Shown here: positions 8,368 through 17,887 of the stretch, one piece after another | Position numbering within the stretch: the stretch's first letter is position 1 | Layout of the letters: the number at the start of each line of letters is the position of its first letter | NCBI RefSeq assembly: GCF_900170025.1 | Contig: NZ_FWEX01000006.1 | Coordinates: 900,795 to 964,794 of the forward strand | Direction: 5' to 3' | Length of the DNA: 64,000 nt | Source of the DNA: Nitrospira sp. ND1 | GTDB taxonomy: Bacteria > Nitrospirota > Nitrospiria > Nitrospirales > Nitrospiraceae | Notes under the pieces: generated by a model | What the model was told of the DNA's origin: nothing | The model's input: the letters and a program-made list of their open reading frames with translations, nothing else | Database searches by the model: none | Made by a program: the position numbers and the translations under genes

Positions 8368-9140
8368 AAGGATTCACCGACTTCCAAGTTCTTCGCTTGA
8401 TCGTGATCCACAGTCCCCTTCGCCTCGGTAGCCGGGTCCCCTTCCCAATACAGCATCCGATAGCAATAGGGGCAGGTATGGACATCTTCCCCGCGTTTGA
8501 CCTGCGAGACCAGCTGCGGCGGCAATTGAAGACGGCACCCTACGCAAATGCCGTCCTTGATGAGTGCCAGCGCCTGCTCTTTCCTTGTAGTTTTCAGTTT
8601 GTTGTATCGGGCCAGGAGTGATTTTTCGACTTGTCCCGACAGGTGCTTTTGCTTGACCTCTAGTTCGGCCAGCTCGGTTGCAAGCAGCCGGTCCTTCTCG
8701 TCCAGCTTTGCCTTCTCTTTGATGAAGAGGGCTTCGGATTCCTTCAGCTTTGCCTGCACATCGACGATGGTTCGCTGCGTCTGCTCGATCTGCTCCATCG
8801 CCAGCAGAATTTTTTCTTCAATCTCGCCCCTCTTCTTATTGGCAAGTTCCACTTCGAAGAGATGCGCCTGATATTCCTGATTCGTTTTTAACTGGGCGGC
8901 GCGGTCCTTCATCTTACCGATACGGTCTTCGTGCGCCTCAAGATCCTTCTCGTGACCCCGGCGATCCTTAACGAGCGATTCGACGGAAGCGGACGCCTCC
9001 CGAAACAACCGCTTCGCCTCGCGAAGCGGCGCCTCATTTTCTTCCAGCCGCTCGGGGATTTTTCGCCGCTGCTCCTTGAGATCGGCGATCCGAAGGTCGA
9101 GTTTTTGCAATTCAATGAGGGGGGAAAGCTGTAGGTTCAA
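8364..9140 (-). CDS. Coiled-coil zinc-ribbon protein (DUF164/C4-type)
   Basis: The 258-residue product has a long charged coiled coil (about residues 8-180, rich in E/K/R heptads) and a C-terminal zinc ribbon formed by CVGC and CPYC near residues 199-226. This layout is that of the widespread C4-type zinc-ribbon family (CT398/HP0958-like). One member in Helicobacter binds RpoN and flagellar mRNA, but the function of most members is unknown. No operon partner is evident: rnhC converges on it and a tRNA gene lies 70 bases past its start side. Start is the ATG at 9140. Confidence 0.85.
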   Translation of the reverse strand: MNLQLSPLIELQKLDLRIADLKEQRRKIPERLEENEAPLREAKRLFREASASVESLVKDRRGHEKDLEAHEDRIGKMKDRAAQLKTNQEYQAHLFEVELANKKRGEIEEKILLAMEQIEQTQRTIVDVQAKLKESEALFIKEKAKLDEKDRLLATELAELEVKQKHLSGQVEKSLLARYNKLKTTRKEQALALIKDGICVGCRLQLPPQLVSQVKRGEDVHTCPYCYRMLYWEGDPATEAKGTVDHDQAKNLEVGESF

Positions 9141-9217
9141 CGGGCTCCTTGTGGGTTATGCGATACCGATGTCGACCGGACACCGTTCGCACGGAATTCA
9201 TCGTGAGGCACTCAGGT

Positions 9218-9294
9218 TGGTGGGCCCACTAGGACTTGAACCTAGGACCAGCTGATTATGAGTCAGCCGCTCTAACCACCTGAGCTATGGGCCC
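9218..9294 (-). tRNA. tRNA with CAU anticodon (Met elongator or Ile2)
   Basis: A full cloverleaf of 77 bases including encoded CCA. The acceptor GGGCCCA pairs with TGGGCCC, the D-arm starts GCTCAGGTGGTTAGAGC, the anticodon stem GCTGA/TCAGC encloses loop CTCATAA (anticodon CAT), and the T-arm contains GGTTCAAGTCC. The acceptor lacks the initiator-type first-pair mismatch. Whether it is elongator Met or lysidine-modified Ile2 cannot be decided by eye; the GGGCCYATAGCTCAG 5' end leans to Ile2. Confidence 0.93.
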
Positions 9295-9448
9295 AGCCCT
9301 GCGAGCCAGTACACTGAACATAGTCCGCCTGATGCGATGGCCTATGCCAACCGGCCCTGGGAGATGCACACGCCACCCACACCTGGTTCGAGCGGGCTCG
9401 ATTCTAGGCTGCCGCTTAAGCAGAGTCAAACCACCCGTGGCTGGGCGC

Positions 9449-11254
9449 CTAGAGGCTCTCCACAAAACTGCGCAACTTCTTGCTGCGACTCGGATGTCGG
9501 AGCTTGCGCAAGGCTTTCGCTTCGATCTGCCGGATGCGCTCACGTGTCACTTCAAAGTCCTGCCCCACTTCCTCAAGAGTATGATCGGTGGCCTCGCCGA
9601 TCCCGAACCGCTTGCGCAAGACCTTTTCCTCTCGAGGCGTGAGGGTTTCCAGCGCGCCGTTGATCTGGCGTTGCAAGTCATACCGAATGGCCGCTTCCAA
9701 CGGCGAGACCGCCTTCTTGTCCTCGATAAAGTCGCCCAAGTGACTGTCTTCTTCCTCGCCGATCGGGGTTTCGAGGGAAATCGGTTCGCGCGCAATTTTC
9801 AGGATTTTTCGGACCTTGTCGAGCGGCAAGTCCATGCGCTCGGCGATCTCTTCCGGGGTCGGTTCGCGACCGAGCTTCTGCACCAGATGGCGTGAGGTCC
9901 GGATCAGCTTGTTGATCGTTTCGATCATATGGACCGGAATGCGGATCGTCCGGGCTTGGTCGGCAATGGCACGAGTGATCGCCTGCCGGATCCACCAGGT
10001 GGCGTAGGTGCTGAATTTGTACCCGCGCTTGTACTCAAACTTGTCGACCGCCTTCATGAGGCCGATGTTCCCCTCTTGGATCAGATCCAGAAACTGCAGA
10101 CCCCGGTTCGTGTACTTCTTGGCGATACTCACGACCAACCGCAGGTTGGCTTCGACAAGCTCCGCCTTTCCTCGCTTCACTTTTTCTTCGGCCACATCGA
10201 GATGCTTGACCGCGTCCTTAATTTCTTCGGCAGAAATCAGCGCCTCTTCCGTCTCAAGTTGGCGAATCCGGCCCTTGGCTGCCTGATAGTGCTTCTTGAT
10301 GTCCTGCAGCACCTCTTCAGAGAGGCTGGTCCGCCGTTTGACCGCCAGAAGATCCTTGTGTGTCCGGCACAACCGCCGCAAGAGCTCCGCACCGGCTTCA
10401 CCGCCGACGCCCAACCGGCGTTGACAGCTCGTGACTTCACGTTCTGCTTGGCGAAACAGCAGATTGAGGTCCCGAACCCGCTGCGTCATCCGGTCTTTCA
10501 ACACACCGTGCAGATTGACCGACTCCATCTTGTCGACGACCTGCCCGCGCACCGTATCGATCTGTTTGCGCAGTTTCTTCTGCTTCTCAGGATCGGCGCC
10601 CACATGGCGGGCCTTGTCGTACAAGTCTTTCAGCGAGGCCGAGACCTTACGGACCGCATTGAGAGAATCCAGCGTTTTGACCCGCAGCTCTTCGTAGTCC
10701 TTCTCGACGGCTTCTTCTTCAAAGTCTTCTTCCGTCTCGACCACCGGCACGATCTCCCGCACATCGATCTTGCCGTTCTTCAGCTGATCCCGCAGATTGA
10801 GCACGAACTCCAGAGTCATCGGGAGGCCGTAGACGACCGTGGCGATATCTTTCTTGCCCTCTTCGATCCGCTTGGCAATCTCGATTTCGCCCTCGCGGCT
10901 CAGCAGCGCAACGCTTCCCATCTCTTTCAGGTAGAGCCTGACGGGATCGTCGGTTCGGCTGAGGGCCCCAGGTGTCAGATCGATCTCTTTTTCATTTTCC
11001 TCGGACGCCTCGGCTTCTTCGCTTTCCTCGATGGCCTCTTCGCCTTCAGCGGCCTTCGGGGCGCGTTCGGTCTCAGCAGACTCCACAATCTCAATGTCCA
11101 TTTCCCCGAACATCGTCATGATCGTGCTGAACTGGTCCGATGACACGACATCGGCCGGCAACGTGCTGTTGAGATCGTCGTAGGTGAGAAAGCCCTTCTC
11201 TTTGCCGAGATTGATGAGCTTCTTCACCTCGCCGAGTAATTCTTGTTTCGGCAT
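9449..11254 (-). CDS. rpoD: RNA polymerase primary sigma factor (sigma70)
   Basis: The 601-residue product has region 1.1 at the N-terminus, an acidic linker (residues ~65-95), region 1.2 ([21 protein letters not shown]) and a non-conserved insert. Regions 2.1-2.4 follow ([21 protein letters not shown] and [17 protein letters not shown]), then region 3 and region 4.2 with a DNA-binding helix ([20 protein letters not shown]). This is the complete housekeeping arrangement. It starts 3 bases after the dnaG stop, the dnaG-rpoD order of the classical macromolecular synthesis operon; rpsU is absent. Confidence 0.98.
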   Translation of the reverse strand: MPKQELLGEVKKLINLGKEKGFLTYDDLNSTLPADVVSSDQFSTIMTMFGEMDIEIVESAETERAPKAAEGEEAIEESEEAEASEENEKEIDLTPGALSRTDDPVRLYLKEMGSVALLSREGEIEIAKRIEEGKKDIATVVYGLPMTLEFVLNLRDQLKNGKIDVREIVPVVETEEDFEEEAVEKDYEELRVKTLDSLNAVRKVSASLKDLYDKARHVGADPEKQKKLRKQIDTVRGQVVDKMESVNLHGVLKDRMTQRVRDLNLLFRQAEREVTSCQRRLGVGGEAGAELLRRLCRTHKDLLAVKRRTSLSEEVLQDIKKHYQAAKGRIRQLETEEALISAEEIKDAVKHLDVAEEKVKRGKAELVEANLRLVVSIAKKYTNRGLQFLDLIQEGNIGLMKAVDKFEYKRGYKFSTYATWWIRQAITRAIADQARTIRIPVHMIETINKLIRTSRHLVQKLGREPTPEEIAERMDLPLDKVRKILKIAREPISLETPIGEEEDSHLGDFIEDKKAVSPLEAAIRYDLQRQINGALETLTPREEKVLRKRFGIGEATDHTLEEVGQDFEVTRERIRQIEAKALRKLRHPSRSKKLRSFVESL

Positions 11255-11256
11255 AC

Positions 11257-13101
11257 CTACTCCTTCACCGCAGACGTCAGCGCAGCCGGCATCACGCCGG
11301 CCTTCCGAATCCGCATCTCGTTAATCAATCCGTTCAGGCGGTGCACATCCGCTTCACGCCGCTCCCGTTCGGCGGCCTTCAACTCCTGAATCAGGGCCCC
11401 CATGGTCCGCTCACGGCCTCTCCGCTCCAGCGTTTCCAAACATCCGGCAATATGTGCCGGGACATCATCATAATGCTGCTCCAGCATCGACAACTCAGAC
11501 ACTAATGAGCCACAGTTCTCGTCATTGATCAAGGCATCCAGCAGGCCCCGGACGGACACCCGCCCATCCTGCTCAAGATGCTGCATCGCGCATTCAATCA
11601 GTCGGCGATAGGCCGGTGCGGAAAAGGCGTCCGGCGACAACTTCCGAAGATCCTCGGCCGACAGACTTCCCTGCACCAAGAGATGTGCCAGATCACGCTC
11701 CTCCGGATTGCCCTTCGGTTTCGACGCCGCCGCAGCGGGCAGGGCCGTGGGCCGGGAAGAAGGCCGGCGTGTCTCCTCGGATGCCAGCGTCGGATAGCGA
11801 TCAATCAATCGTTGCTGGCTGAGTCCCAACCGTTCCGCAACTAAACGAATCCGTTCCTCTCGCTCGATGGGATGGGCGCTTTTCTGCAGAATCCGTAACA
11901 CCTCATCCACAGCGCGGATCCGGTCTTCCACGGTCCCGGACTCAGCCGTCCGCAGACTATGCTCCACGGCAAAATCCAGCAGACTCGGGGCCGCTTCATG
12001 TAAAGCCGTAAACCCTTCGGCCCCGTATTTCCTCACGTACGTATCGGGATCATCTCCCTCCGGAAGCGAGACAACCTTGACGCTCAACCCGCTATTAACG
12101 AATAAATCCAACGTCCGCAGTGCAGCCCGTACCCCGGCCTGATCGGGATCGAACAGCAGCACAACATTGGAGGCAAAGCGCCTGATCACGGTGATGTGTT
12201 CGGCGGTCAGGGCTGTGCCCAATGTGGCGGCCACATGGCGGATGCCGGCCTGGTGCAACGCCACGGCATCGAAATACCCTTCCACAATGATCAATGTGTG
12301 TTGCTGCCCCGCCGCCTCACGAGCTGCTTCCAGGGCGAACAAGGTCTGCCCCTTCTTAAAGAGCGGCGTCTCGGGGGAGTTCAAATATTTGGGCATCCCC
12401 TCGCCGAGAATACGTCCGCCGAACGCCACGACCCGCTTGCGCAGATCCATGATCGGAAACATGACCCGGGCGCGGAATCGATCGTAGTGGCCTGACACGG
12501 CGGCTTTCTGTTGTCCGCTCTGATCTCGCGGAATGGACAGGCCCGCCGCAACCAGATCCGCAGGGGCGAAGCCCTCTTTCAACATAGCTTTGGTCAATCC
12601 ATCCCACTCCGGCAGGGCATAGCCGATTTGAAACTGCGCCATTGTGTTGTGCTGAATGCCGCGCCCGTCGAGATAAGCACGGGCAGGAGCACCGGCGGTG
12701 TTATCCAGTAACATGCGCTGATAATAGGCCCCGGCCGCAGCATTGAGCCGCTCCAGCCGACCCAGCTGCGTGCGCGCCTCGCTGGAATATCCACCGGCCG
12801 ACTCCGGAACATCCACCCCTACCTTGCGGCCCAGATCACGAACAATCTCAGGAAAGCCGGCCCCGGTCAATTTCATCAAAAACGTATACACATTGCCGCC
12901 GGCGCCGCAGCCGAAGCAGTGAAAAATCTGTCGCGAAGAGCTGACCGTAAAGGAGGGAGACTTTTCTTGATGGAACGGACAGAGCCCCTTAAGATTCTGG
13001 CCGGCTCGGGTCAATGCCACGTGTTGACCCACGATCTCCGCGATGTCCACTCGGTCTCTGATTTGGTTGATGACGTCGTCCGAAATCAGGCCTTGGCCCA
13101 C
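11257..13101 (-). CDS. dnaG: DNA primase
   Basis: Makes RNA primers at the replication fork. The 614-residue product has an N-terminal CHC2 zinc finger ([11 protein letters not shown]...FHCFGCG, about residues 41-66) and the RNA polymerase core ([19 protein letters not shown]). It also has a TOPRIM domain ([14 protein letters not shown] and the LFDPDQAG metal site) and a C-terminal helicase-binding region rich in R/E helices. It lies directly upstream of rpoD, with a candidate promoter about 90 bases before its start. A HIT-family gene follows on the other side, separated by 131 bases. Confidence 0.98.
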   Translation of the reverse strand: MGQGLISDDVINQIRDRVDIAEIVGQHVALTRAGQNLKGLCPFHQEKSPSFTVSSSRQIFHCFGCGAGGNVYTFLMKLTGAGFPEIVRDLGRKVGVDVPESAGGYSSEARTQLGRLERLNAAAGAYYQRMLLDNTAGAPARAYLDGRGIQHNTMAQFQIGYALPEWDGLTKAMLKEGFAPADLVAAGLSIPRDQSGQQKAAVSGHYDRFRARVMFPIMDLRKRVVAFGGRILGEGMPKYLNSPETPLFKKGQTLFALEAAREAAGQQHTLIIVEGYFDAVALHQAGIRHVAATLGTALTAEHITVIRRFASNVVLLFDPDQAGVRAALRTLDLFVNSGLSVKVVSLPEGDDPDTYVRKYGAEGFTALHEAAPSLLDFAVEHSLRTAESGTVEDRIRAVDEVLRILQKSAHPIEREERIRLVAERLGLSQQRLIDRYPTLASEETRRPSSRPTALPAAAASKPKGNPEERDLAHLLVQGSLSAEDLRKLSPDAFSAPAYRRLIECAMQHLEQDGRVSVRGLLDALINDENCGSLVSELSMLEQHYDDVPAHIAGCLETLERRGRERTMGALIQELKAAERERREADVHRLNGLINEMRIRKAGVMPAALTSAVKE

Positions 13102-13186
13102 GGCGGTCCTCGCTTGTGCCCGCAGGGATCCAACCAGGCTGCAGCCGGCTGGAGTGCATTAAGCGCGATTGAAAGTTGACCGTTCA

Positions 13187-13215
13187 CCCTAACAAACGGT
13201 CTGCATAAGTGTCAA
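13187..13215 (-). promoter_or_regulatory. Candidate sigma70 promoter for dnaG-rpoD
   Basis: A perfect TTGACA -35 (13210-13215) and TTAGGG as -10 (13187-13192) are 17 bases apart on the minus strand, about 85 bases before the dnaG start. The -10 is a weak match, so this is tentative. Confidence 0.5.
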
Positions 13216-13232
13216 TCGAGGAGAGGAGCGGA

Positions 13233-13577
13233 TTATCCCGGAGGCCAGGCCATGTGCCTCCCGCCGAGCACATGAAGATGGAGATGAAACACGGTCTGCC
13301 CGCTCTCCGCGCCCGTATTTGTCACAATCCGATAGCCGGATTCAGCCAGGTTTTTCATGCCTGCAATTTTTGAGCAGGTTAACAGGAGATGCCCTAGGAG
13401 AGCCTGGTCTCCCTCTCGACAGTCCTGCACAGCGGCCACATGGCGTTTCGGAATCACCAGGATATGGACCGGAGCCTGGGCATTGATGTCATCGAATGCC
13501 AGAACCTGATCATCCTGGTACACAATTTTGGCCGGAATACCGCCTTCAACAATGCGACAAAAAATACAGTTATCCAC
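13233..13577 (-). CDS. HIT-family nucleotide hydrolase (HinT-like)
   Basis: Small purine-nucleotide phosphoramidase/hydrolase. Starting at the GTG at 13577 (VDNCIFCRIVEGGIPAKIVY) the product is 114 residues with the N-terminal CxxC seen in HinT/PKCI proteins. The C-terminal histidine triad FHLHLHVLGG carries the catalytic His. The GTG is preceded by GAGGGGGGAT and overlaps the hisIE end by 8 bases, which decides the start; an upstream ATG at 13637 would sit deep in hisIE. HIT genes at the end of his operons are common, but their link to histidine synthesis is unclear. Confidence 0.92.
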   Translation of the reverse strand: MDNCIFCRIVEGGIPAKIVYQDDQVLAFDDINAQAPVHILVIPKRHVAAVQDCREGDQALLGHLLLTCSKIAGMKNLAESGYRIVTNTGAESGQTVFHLHLHVLGGRHMAWPPG

Positions 13578-14268
13578 GCGATCCCCCCTCAGGCGAAGGC
13601 CGGATCCCGGACTTTCCGAAGCGGGTCCCGAGTTCACGGTACACCTCGTTCAGCGTCACATCGTGGTACCCCAGCACCAGCAAGGTGTGAAAGAGCAGAT
13701 CGGCTGTCTCGTAGATGATCTCTTCCCGCTTTTGATTCTTTGCGGCAATAATCACTTCCCCCGCCTCTTCAGCAACCTTCTTTAGAATGCGATCGGCTCC
13801 GCCCTGCAATAATTTCGACACATAGGAGTCGGGCTGCGGACTGGCCTTACGCGTCAGAATGGTCTGATACACCCGATCCAAGATCCCCCCACCGGCATCC
13901 TGGGTCTTCTCCTCACTGGCCTGCCCCTCTTCCGTCATCCGGGCGAAAAAGCAGGCACGCTCACCGGTATGGCAGGTCGGCCCGACAGGTTCGGCCTTCA
14001 CGAGAATCGTGTCACGATCACAATCGACAAAGAGATCCTTCACCTTGAGGAAATGCCCGGACGTCTCGCCCTTTTCCCACAACTTCCGGCGAGACCGGCT
14101 CCAAAAGTGAACGGATCTCGTCTGAAGCGTCCTGGCAATGGCCTCCTGATTCATGTACCCGACCATCAACACGGTGCCATCCAGCCAATCTTGAATCACG
14201 GCGGGAATCAACCCTTGTCCATCAAACGTCATGGTCCGACTCTCTTTCGACATCACATTCTGCTCCAT
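13570..14268 (-). CDS. hisIE: Bifunctional phosphoribosyl-AMP cyclohydrolase / phosphoribosyl-ATP pyrophosphatase
   Basis: Catalyses steps 2 and 3 of histidine synthesis. The HisI domain (about 15-125) shows MVGYMNQEA, TRSVHFWSRSR, WEKGETSGH and the zinc/metal segment DCDRDTILV...GPTCHTGERACF. The HisE domain (about 140-225) shows an all-helical MazG-like core with LLQGGADRILKKVAEEAGEV and YETADLLFHTLLVLG. The ATG at 14268 abuts the hisF stop; an in-frame ATG at 14253 with GGAG 9 bases upstream is an equally good start. Downstream it overlaps the HIT gene by 8 bases. Confidence 0.96.
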   Translation of the reverse strand: MEQNVMSKESRTMTFDGQGLIPAVIQDWLDGTVLMVGYMNQEAIARTLQTRSVHFWSRSRRKLWEKGETSGHFLKVKDLFVDCDRDTILVKAEPVGPTCHTGERACFFARMTEEGQASEEKTQDAGGGILDRVYQTILTRKASPQPDSYVSKLLQGGADRILKKVAEEAGEVIIAAKNQKREEIIYETADLLFHTLLVLGYHDVTLNEVYRELGTRFGKSGIRPSPEGGSRG

Positions 14269-15039
14269 CTAGGCTGGTCCCAGTCGCACCGGAACCCCGC
14301 GGTCTCGCAGATATGCCTTGGCTTGCTGAATGGTATGAGTTCGATAGTGAAAGATCGAGGCGGCCAGGACGGCGTCCGCTTTCCCCTTCACCAACCCGTC
14401 GTAGAGGTGCTCCAGGGTCCCCACCCCGCCCGAGGCAATCACTGGAATCGAGAGACGTTCCGAAACCGCCGCAGTCAACGCCAGATCATACCCGTTCTGG
14501 CGACCATCCTGATCCATGCTGGTCAAGAGGATCTCTCCGGCCCCATACCCTTCCATCCGTTGCGCCCACTCGACGGCGTCCAGGCCGGTTGGTTTTCGTC
14601 CACCGTGGGTGAACACTTCCCAGCGACCCGCCTGACCGGACTGTTTGGCGTCGATCGCCACCACGATGCACTGCGTACCGAATCGCTGGGCAGCCTCGCG
14701 AACAAATTCCGGCTGCTGCACCGCCGTGGTGTTGATGCTGACTTTGTCGGCCCCGGCATTGAGCAAAGTCCGAATGTCATCCAGCGTACGCACCCCGCCT
14801 CCGACCGTGAGCGGCATAAACACACGAGCGGCGGTTTGCTCCACTACATCGATGATGGTCTTGCGGTTTTCGTGTGAGGCGGTGATATCCAGGAAACACA
14901 ATTCGTCCGCGCCTTCGCGATCATAGATGGCAGCCACCTCGACCGGATCACCGGCATCCCGCAAATTCACGAAGCTCACGCCTTTGACGACTCGACCATC
15001 CTTCACATCCAAACAGGGAATGATGCGCTTAGTCAGCAT
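14269..15039 (-). CDS. hisF: Imidazole glycerol phosphate synthase, cyclase subunit
   Basis: TIM-barrel cyclase that makes IGP and AICAR from PRFAR using ammonia from HisH. The 256-residue product begins [20 protein letters not shown], where the aspartate of CLDVKDG is the catalytic Asp11 equivalent. The second catalytic Asp is in [10 protein letters not shown] and the phosphate-binding motifs are VGGGVRT and ASGGVG. It follows hisA by 67 bases and is immediately followed by hisIE with no gap. HisH is encoded three genes upstream. Confidence 0.98.
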   Translation of the reverse strand: MLTKRIIPCLDVKDGRVVKGVSFVNLRDAGDPVEVAAIYDREGADELCFLDITASHENRKTIIDVVEQTAARVFMPLTVGGGVRTLDDIRTLLNAGADKVSINTTAVQQPEFVREAAQRFGTQCIVVAIDAKQSGQAGRWEVFTHGGRKPTGLDAVEWAQRMEGYGAGEILLTSMDQDGRQNGYDLALTAAVSERLSIPVIASGGVGTLEHLYDGLVKGKADAVLAASIFHYRTHTIQQAKAYLRDRGVPVRLGPA

Positions 15040-15106
15040 AGAGGTTCGTCAAGCGTGACTCGTGAAGCGAGCCGGTTTTATTTTCGTCCAGCCGCATGCA
15101 AGATCC

Positions 15107-15832
15107 TCAACGTTTTCCGATGGCTGCAACCGCTGCCGCATAATCCAATTTCCCGTCGTAGAGGGCCTTGCCGACGATGGCCCCCTCCACGCGAGGACCA
15201 AGCGCATGCACCGCCTGCAGATCTTCCACACGCGTGATGCCACCGGACGCGATGACGGGAAACGACGAACAATCAACGACTTCTCGCAACGCCGTCAGGT
15301 TCGGCCCATTGAGCATTCCATCCCGGGCGATATCGGTGTAAATGACGGCCCCCAGTTCAAGGCCGGCAAGTTCTTTGAGGAGATCGATGGCCTTCGTTTC
15401 GGACACCGCCGTCCAGCCCTTCACCGCGACCTTCCCGTCTCGCGCGTCGAGTCCCAACAAAATACGCCGAGGGAACTCCTGACAGGCCTGCGCCAGAAAC
15501 GTTCGATCCATAAGGGCAGCCGTGCCGAGCACCACGCGCGCCACACCCGCATGGAGATATCGCCGCACGGTCTCAATGGTCCGGATTCCACCTCCCACCT
15601 GCACCTTCACGCTGACTGTCTTCATGACCGCTTCGATCTGGGGAAGATTCTTCGGCTCCCCATCGACGGCTCCGTTCAGATCGACGACATGAATAAGATC
15701 GGCGCCTTGCTGCTGCCAGCGGCCGGCCACCGAAGGCACGTCCTCTGAGTACACCGTTTCAGCGGCCATGTCGCCCTGCCGCAATCGGACACAGCGGCCG
15801 TCTTTGAGATCAATCGCCGGAATTACACGCAT
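15107..15832 (-). CDS. hisA: ProFAR isomerase (HisA)
   Basis: Isomerises ProFAR to PRFAR, step 4 of histidine synthesis. The chosen ATG at 15832 gives MRVIPAIDLKDGRCVRLRQG (catalytic Asp in AIDLKDG) and 241 residues. AGGTGG lies just upstream. A longer open frame reaches 15964 but would overlap the lipoprotein gene and adds a sequence with no HisA similarity. The second catalytic Asp is in VIYTDIARDGM, and the phosphate sites are VGGGIRT and ASGGI. It lies 22 bases after the lipoprotein gene and before hisF. Confidence 0.97.
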   Translation of the reverse strand: MRVIPAIDLKDGRCVRLRQGDMAAETVYSEDVPSVAGRWQQQGADLIHVVDLNGAVDGEPKNLPQIEAVMKTVSVKVQVGGGIRTIETVRRYLHAGVARVVLGTAALMDRTFLAQACQEFPRRILLGLDARDGKVAVKGWTAVSETKAIDLLKELAGLELGAVIYTDIARDGMLNGPNLTALREVVDCSSFPVIASGGITRVEDLQAVHALGPRVEGAIVGKALYDGKLDYAAAVAAIGKR

Positions 15833-15854
15833 GACACCACCTGTCGCAACACGT

Positions 15855-16589
15855 TCATTTTCCCCCGCCTGCTGCGCCGCCATATGGAAACGCATCTGCC
15901 AATTCCTCCGCTCCATAGGCGGCCAACTCCTCGGCAGTGACAAACACGCCATAGCGCTGGACAAAGCCTAAAAAGTCTTCCGTCATCGGCCGCTGCTTTT
16001 CATAGTAGTTGCCCTCCCACAGGACTATGCCGTCGGGCGCTACCAGCTTCACCTCGAATCCCACGGCGGCCGGTGGGTCCGCGCCAAGCCGACTGCCGAC
16101 TCGTTCCTGATAGACAAGCACCTTGCCGCTGAGTGCCGCATCGGCTCCGAGTCGTTGAGCAATCTTGTGGGCCGGCATCGTTTCCGTCGCAGTCCCCCCG
16201 GAAACTTCCCGAGCAACCCTTGCCGATTCGTTAGGGGAGAGTAGTTGTAACCCGGATCGGGCCTTGAGTTTTGCCCACATCAGATCGGTGACTTTCTCAC
16301 CTGCGGAGGCCGGTACGCGATGAGTCTGGCGCACGGCTTGATCGGTCGTCGGAGGGACCCCGACAGCCATGTCGGACCGTCTTGCGCCGGACGGGACGGG
16401 AAACGCGGGCCCAGACGCCTCGATCGCTTGGGGAGTCGCCATAGTTTCAAACGGAATGAGGGCGATTGTGCGGACCGGATACTTTCCCACCTGCGATGAA
16501 GCTTTGGACGTGACCTTCGTCCCGCTGCAGCCCGCCAGAAGCAGCAACGTCATCGGAATCAATAGAGCACGCACAGACCGGTCTCTCAC
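15855..16589 (-). CDS. Uncharacterised lipoprotein inserted in the his operon
   Basis: A 244-residue protein with a clear lipoprotein signal: basic start, hydrophobic core and lipobox LLAGC at about residues 17-21. The mature part has a beta strand TIALIPFETMA, a helical segment AGEKVTDLMWAKLKARSGLQLLSP and GADAALSGKVLVYQERVG. This resembles the envelope lipoproteins that bind or assemble with TolB-like or GNA1162/DUF799-type folds; that match is only a fold impression. Its ATG overlaps the hisH stop by 4 bases, so it is translated as part of the his operon although no role in histidine synthesis is apparent. Confidence 0.75.
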   Translation of the reverse strand: MRDRSVRALLIPMTLLLLAGCSGTKVTSKASSQVGKYPVRTIALIPFETMATPQAIEASGPAFPVPSGARRSDMAVGVPPTTDQAVRQTHRVPASAGEKVTDLMWAKLKARSGLQLLSPNESARVAREVSGGTATETMPAHKIAQRLGADAALSGKVLVYQERVGSRLGADPPAAVGFEVKLVAPDGIVLWEGNYYEKQRPMTEDFLGFVQRYGVFVTAEELAAYGAEELADAFPYGGAAGGGK

Positions 16590-17194
16590 GTCCAGGCCCC
16601 GAAGTTCTTGATCACTTGAAGTCCGACAGCTTGGCTTTTTTCAGGATGAAACTGGCAGGCGACGACATTGTCTTTCCACACGGCGGACGCAAAGGACCGC
16701 CCGTACTCGGTCACGGTGGCGATCACCGAAGACTCAACCGGCTCAACGTAGTAGGAATGCACAAAATAACAATAACTGCCGGTCGCGAGGCCTGCAAACG
16801 GAGGGGCGGATTGCACGATTTGAATCTCGTTCCACCCCATATGTGGCACCTTCAGCGGAGGTTCCAGCACAAATTTCTTCACCCGACCAGGAATGATGCC
16901 GAGACCTGCGTGCACCCCGAACTCTTCACTCTCCGTGAACAGCAATTGCAGCCCCAGGCAGATACCTAGAAAAGGTTTTCCGGATTGAACGGCGGCGTGA
17001 ATCGGCGCGATTAATTCGTACCGTTCCAGATTCGCCATGCAATCCCCGAAGGCCCCCACACCGGGCAACACCACGTGACTGGCATCAGCAATGACACGAG
17101 CCTCGCGCGTGACCACCGCTTGATGCCCCATCGCCTCAAAGGCCTTGGAGACACTCCGCAAATTACCCATGCCGTAATCGATGATGGCAATCAT
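16586..17194 (-). CDS. hisH: Imidazole glycerol phosphate synthase, glutamine amidotransferase subunit
   Basis: Class I glutaminase that feeds ammonia to HisF. From the ATG at 17194 (MIAIIDYGMGNLRSVSKAFE) the product has 202 residues, the usual family length. The nucleophile is in PFLGICLGLQLL, the His-Glu pair in CQFHPEKSQ near the C-terminus, and LPGVGAFGDCM forms the oxyanion region. An upstream GTG at 17254 preceded by AGGAGG would add 20 unrelated residues; its spacing of 2 bases is poor, so I prefer the shorter form. It overlaps the downstream lipoprotein gene by 4 bases. Confidence 0.96.
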   Translation of the reverse strand: MIAIIDYGMGNLRSVSKAFEAMGHQAVVTREARVIADASHVVLPGVGAFGDCMANLERYELIAPIHAAVQSGKPFLGICLGLQLLFTESEEFGVHAGLGIIPGRVKKFVLEPPLKVPHMGWNEIQIVQSAPPFAGLATGSYCYFVHSYYVEPVESSVIATVTEYGRSFASAVWKDNVVACQFHPEKSQAVGLQVIKNFGAWT

Positions 17195-17281
17195 ATATTG
17201 CGTTCGGAGACGGCCCGTGGGGACTTGATGGACGACAGACAGGACGGCAGACACTGCCTCCTATCGCGCCACCGGTTTCAC

Positions 17282-17887
17282 TTAGAGGCTTCCCTTCGTG
17301 GAGAGGACTGTCCCTGACAAGCGCTCTTCCAACGTGGTGGCTTGATCCAACGCTCGGGCCAACGCCTTGAAGATAGCTTCCATGATGTGGTGCGGATTGC
17401 GTCCGTATTGGAGATTCACATGCAAATTCAGCCCACCGTGGGTCACAAAGGCCTGAAAAAAATCCTCGAACAGGCCGAGATCGAAGGTCTTAATCTTTCG
17501 ATCCGGCAAATTGACGTTGTACACGAGATAGGGACGCCCACTCAGATCAACCGTCACCTGCGCGAGGGTTTCATCCAATGGGACCGAGGCGAATCCGAAT
17601 CGCTTGATCCCCGCCTTTTCACCCAACGCCTGGTGCAGGACCTTCCCCATGACAATCCCGACATCCTCTACGGTGTGGTGTTCGTCGATTTCGATATCGC
17701 CCTTGGCCTGAACCGTCAGGTCGAAGAAACCATGCTTGGCGAGAAGATCGAGCATGTGGTCGAAGAACCGGATGGAGGTGTCGACAGTCCCCTGCCCGGT
17801 GCCGTCCAGACTCCAGTCAACGCGGATATCCGTTTCCTTCGTGGCACGGTGAAGCGAGGCCTGCCTGGGAGCGCCGTTCTTTTTCAT
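17282..17887 (-). CDS. hisB: Imidazoleglycerol-phosphate dehydratase
   Basis: Manganese enzyme of histidine synthesis, monofunctional type. The 201-residue product has the two metal-binding repeats: [13 protein letters not shown] with [11 protein letters not shown], and [12 protein letters not shown] with [13 protein letters not shown]. There is no histidinol-phosphatase domain, so that activity and HisC must come from genes outside this window. The ATG at 17887 overlaps the hisD stop by 4 bases (ATGA), so the two are coupled. hisH starts 87 bases after its stop. Confidence 0.98.
   Translation of the reverse strand: MKKNGAPRQASLHRATKETDIRVDWSLDGTGQGTVDTSIRFFDHMLDLLAKHGFFDLTVQAKGDIEIDEHHTVEDVGIVMGKVLHQALGEKAGIKRFGFASVPLDETLAQVTVDLSGRPYLVYNVNLPDRKIKTFDLGLFEDFFQAFVTHGGLNLHVNLQYGRNPHHIMEAIFKALARALDQATTLEERLSGTVLSTKGSL

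Noticed and set aside
9929..11143. A 404-codon open frame on the plus strand
   Set aside because: It is antisense to rpoD; the composition is that of a GC-rich shadow frame and no motif is recognisable.
15833..15964. N-terminal extension of hisA
   Set aside because: It overlaps the lipoprotein gene, and the family start MRVIPAIDLKDG with a ribosome binding site lies at 15832.
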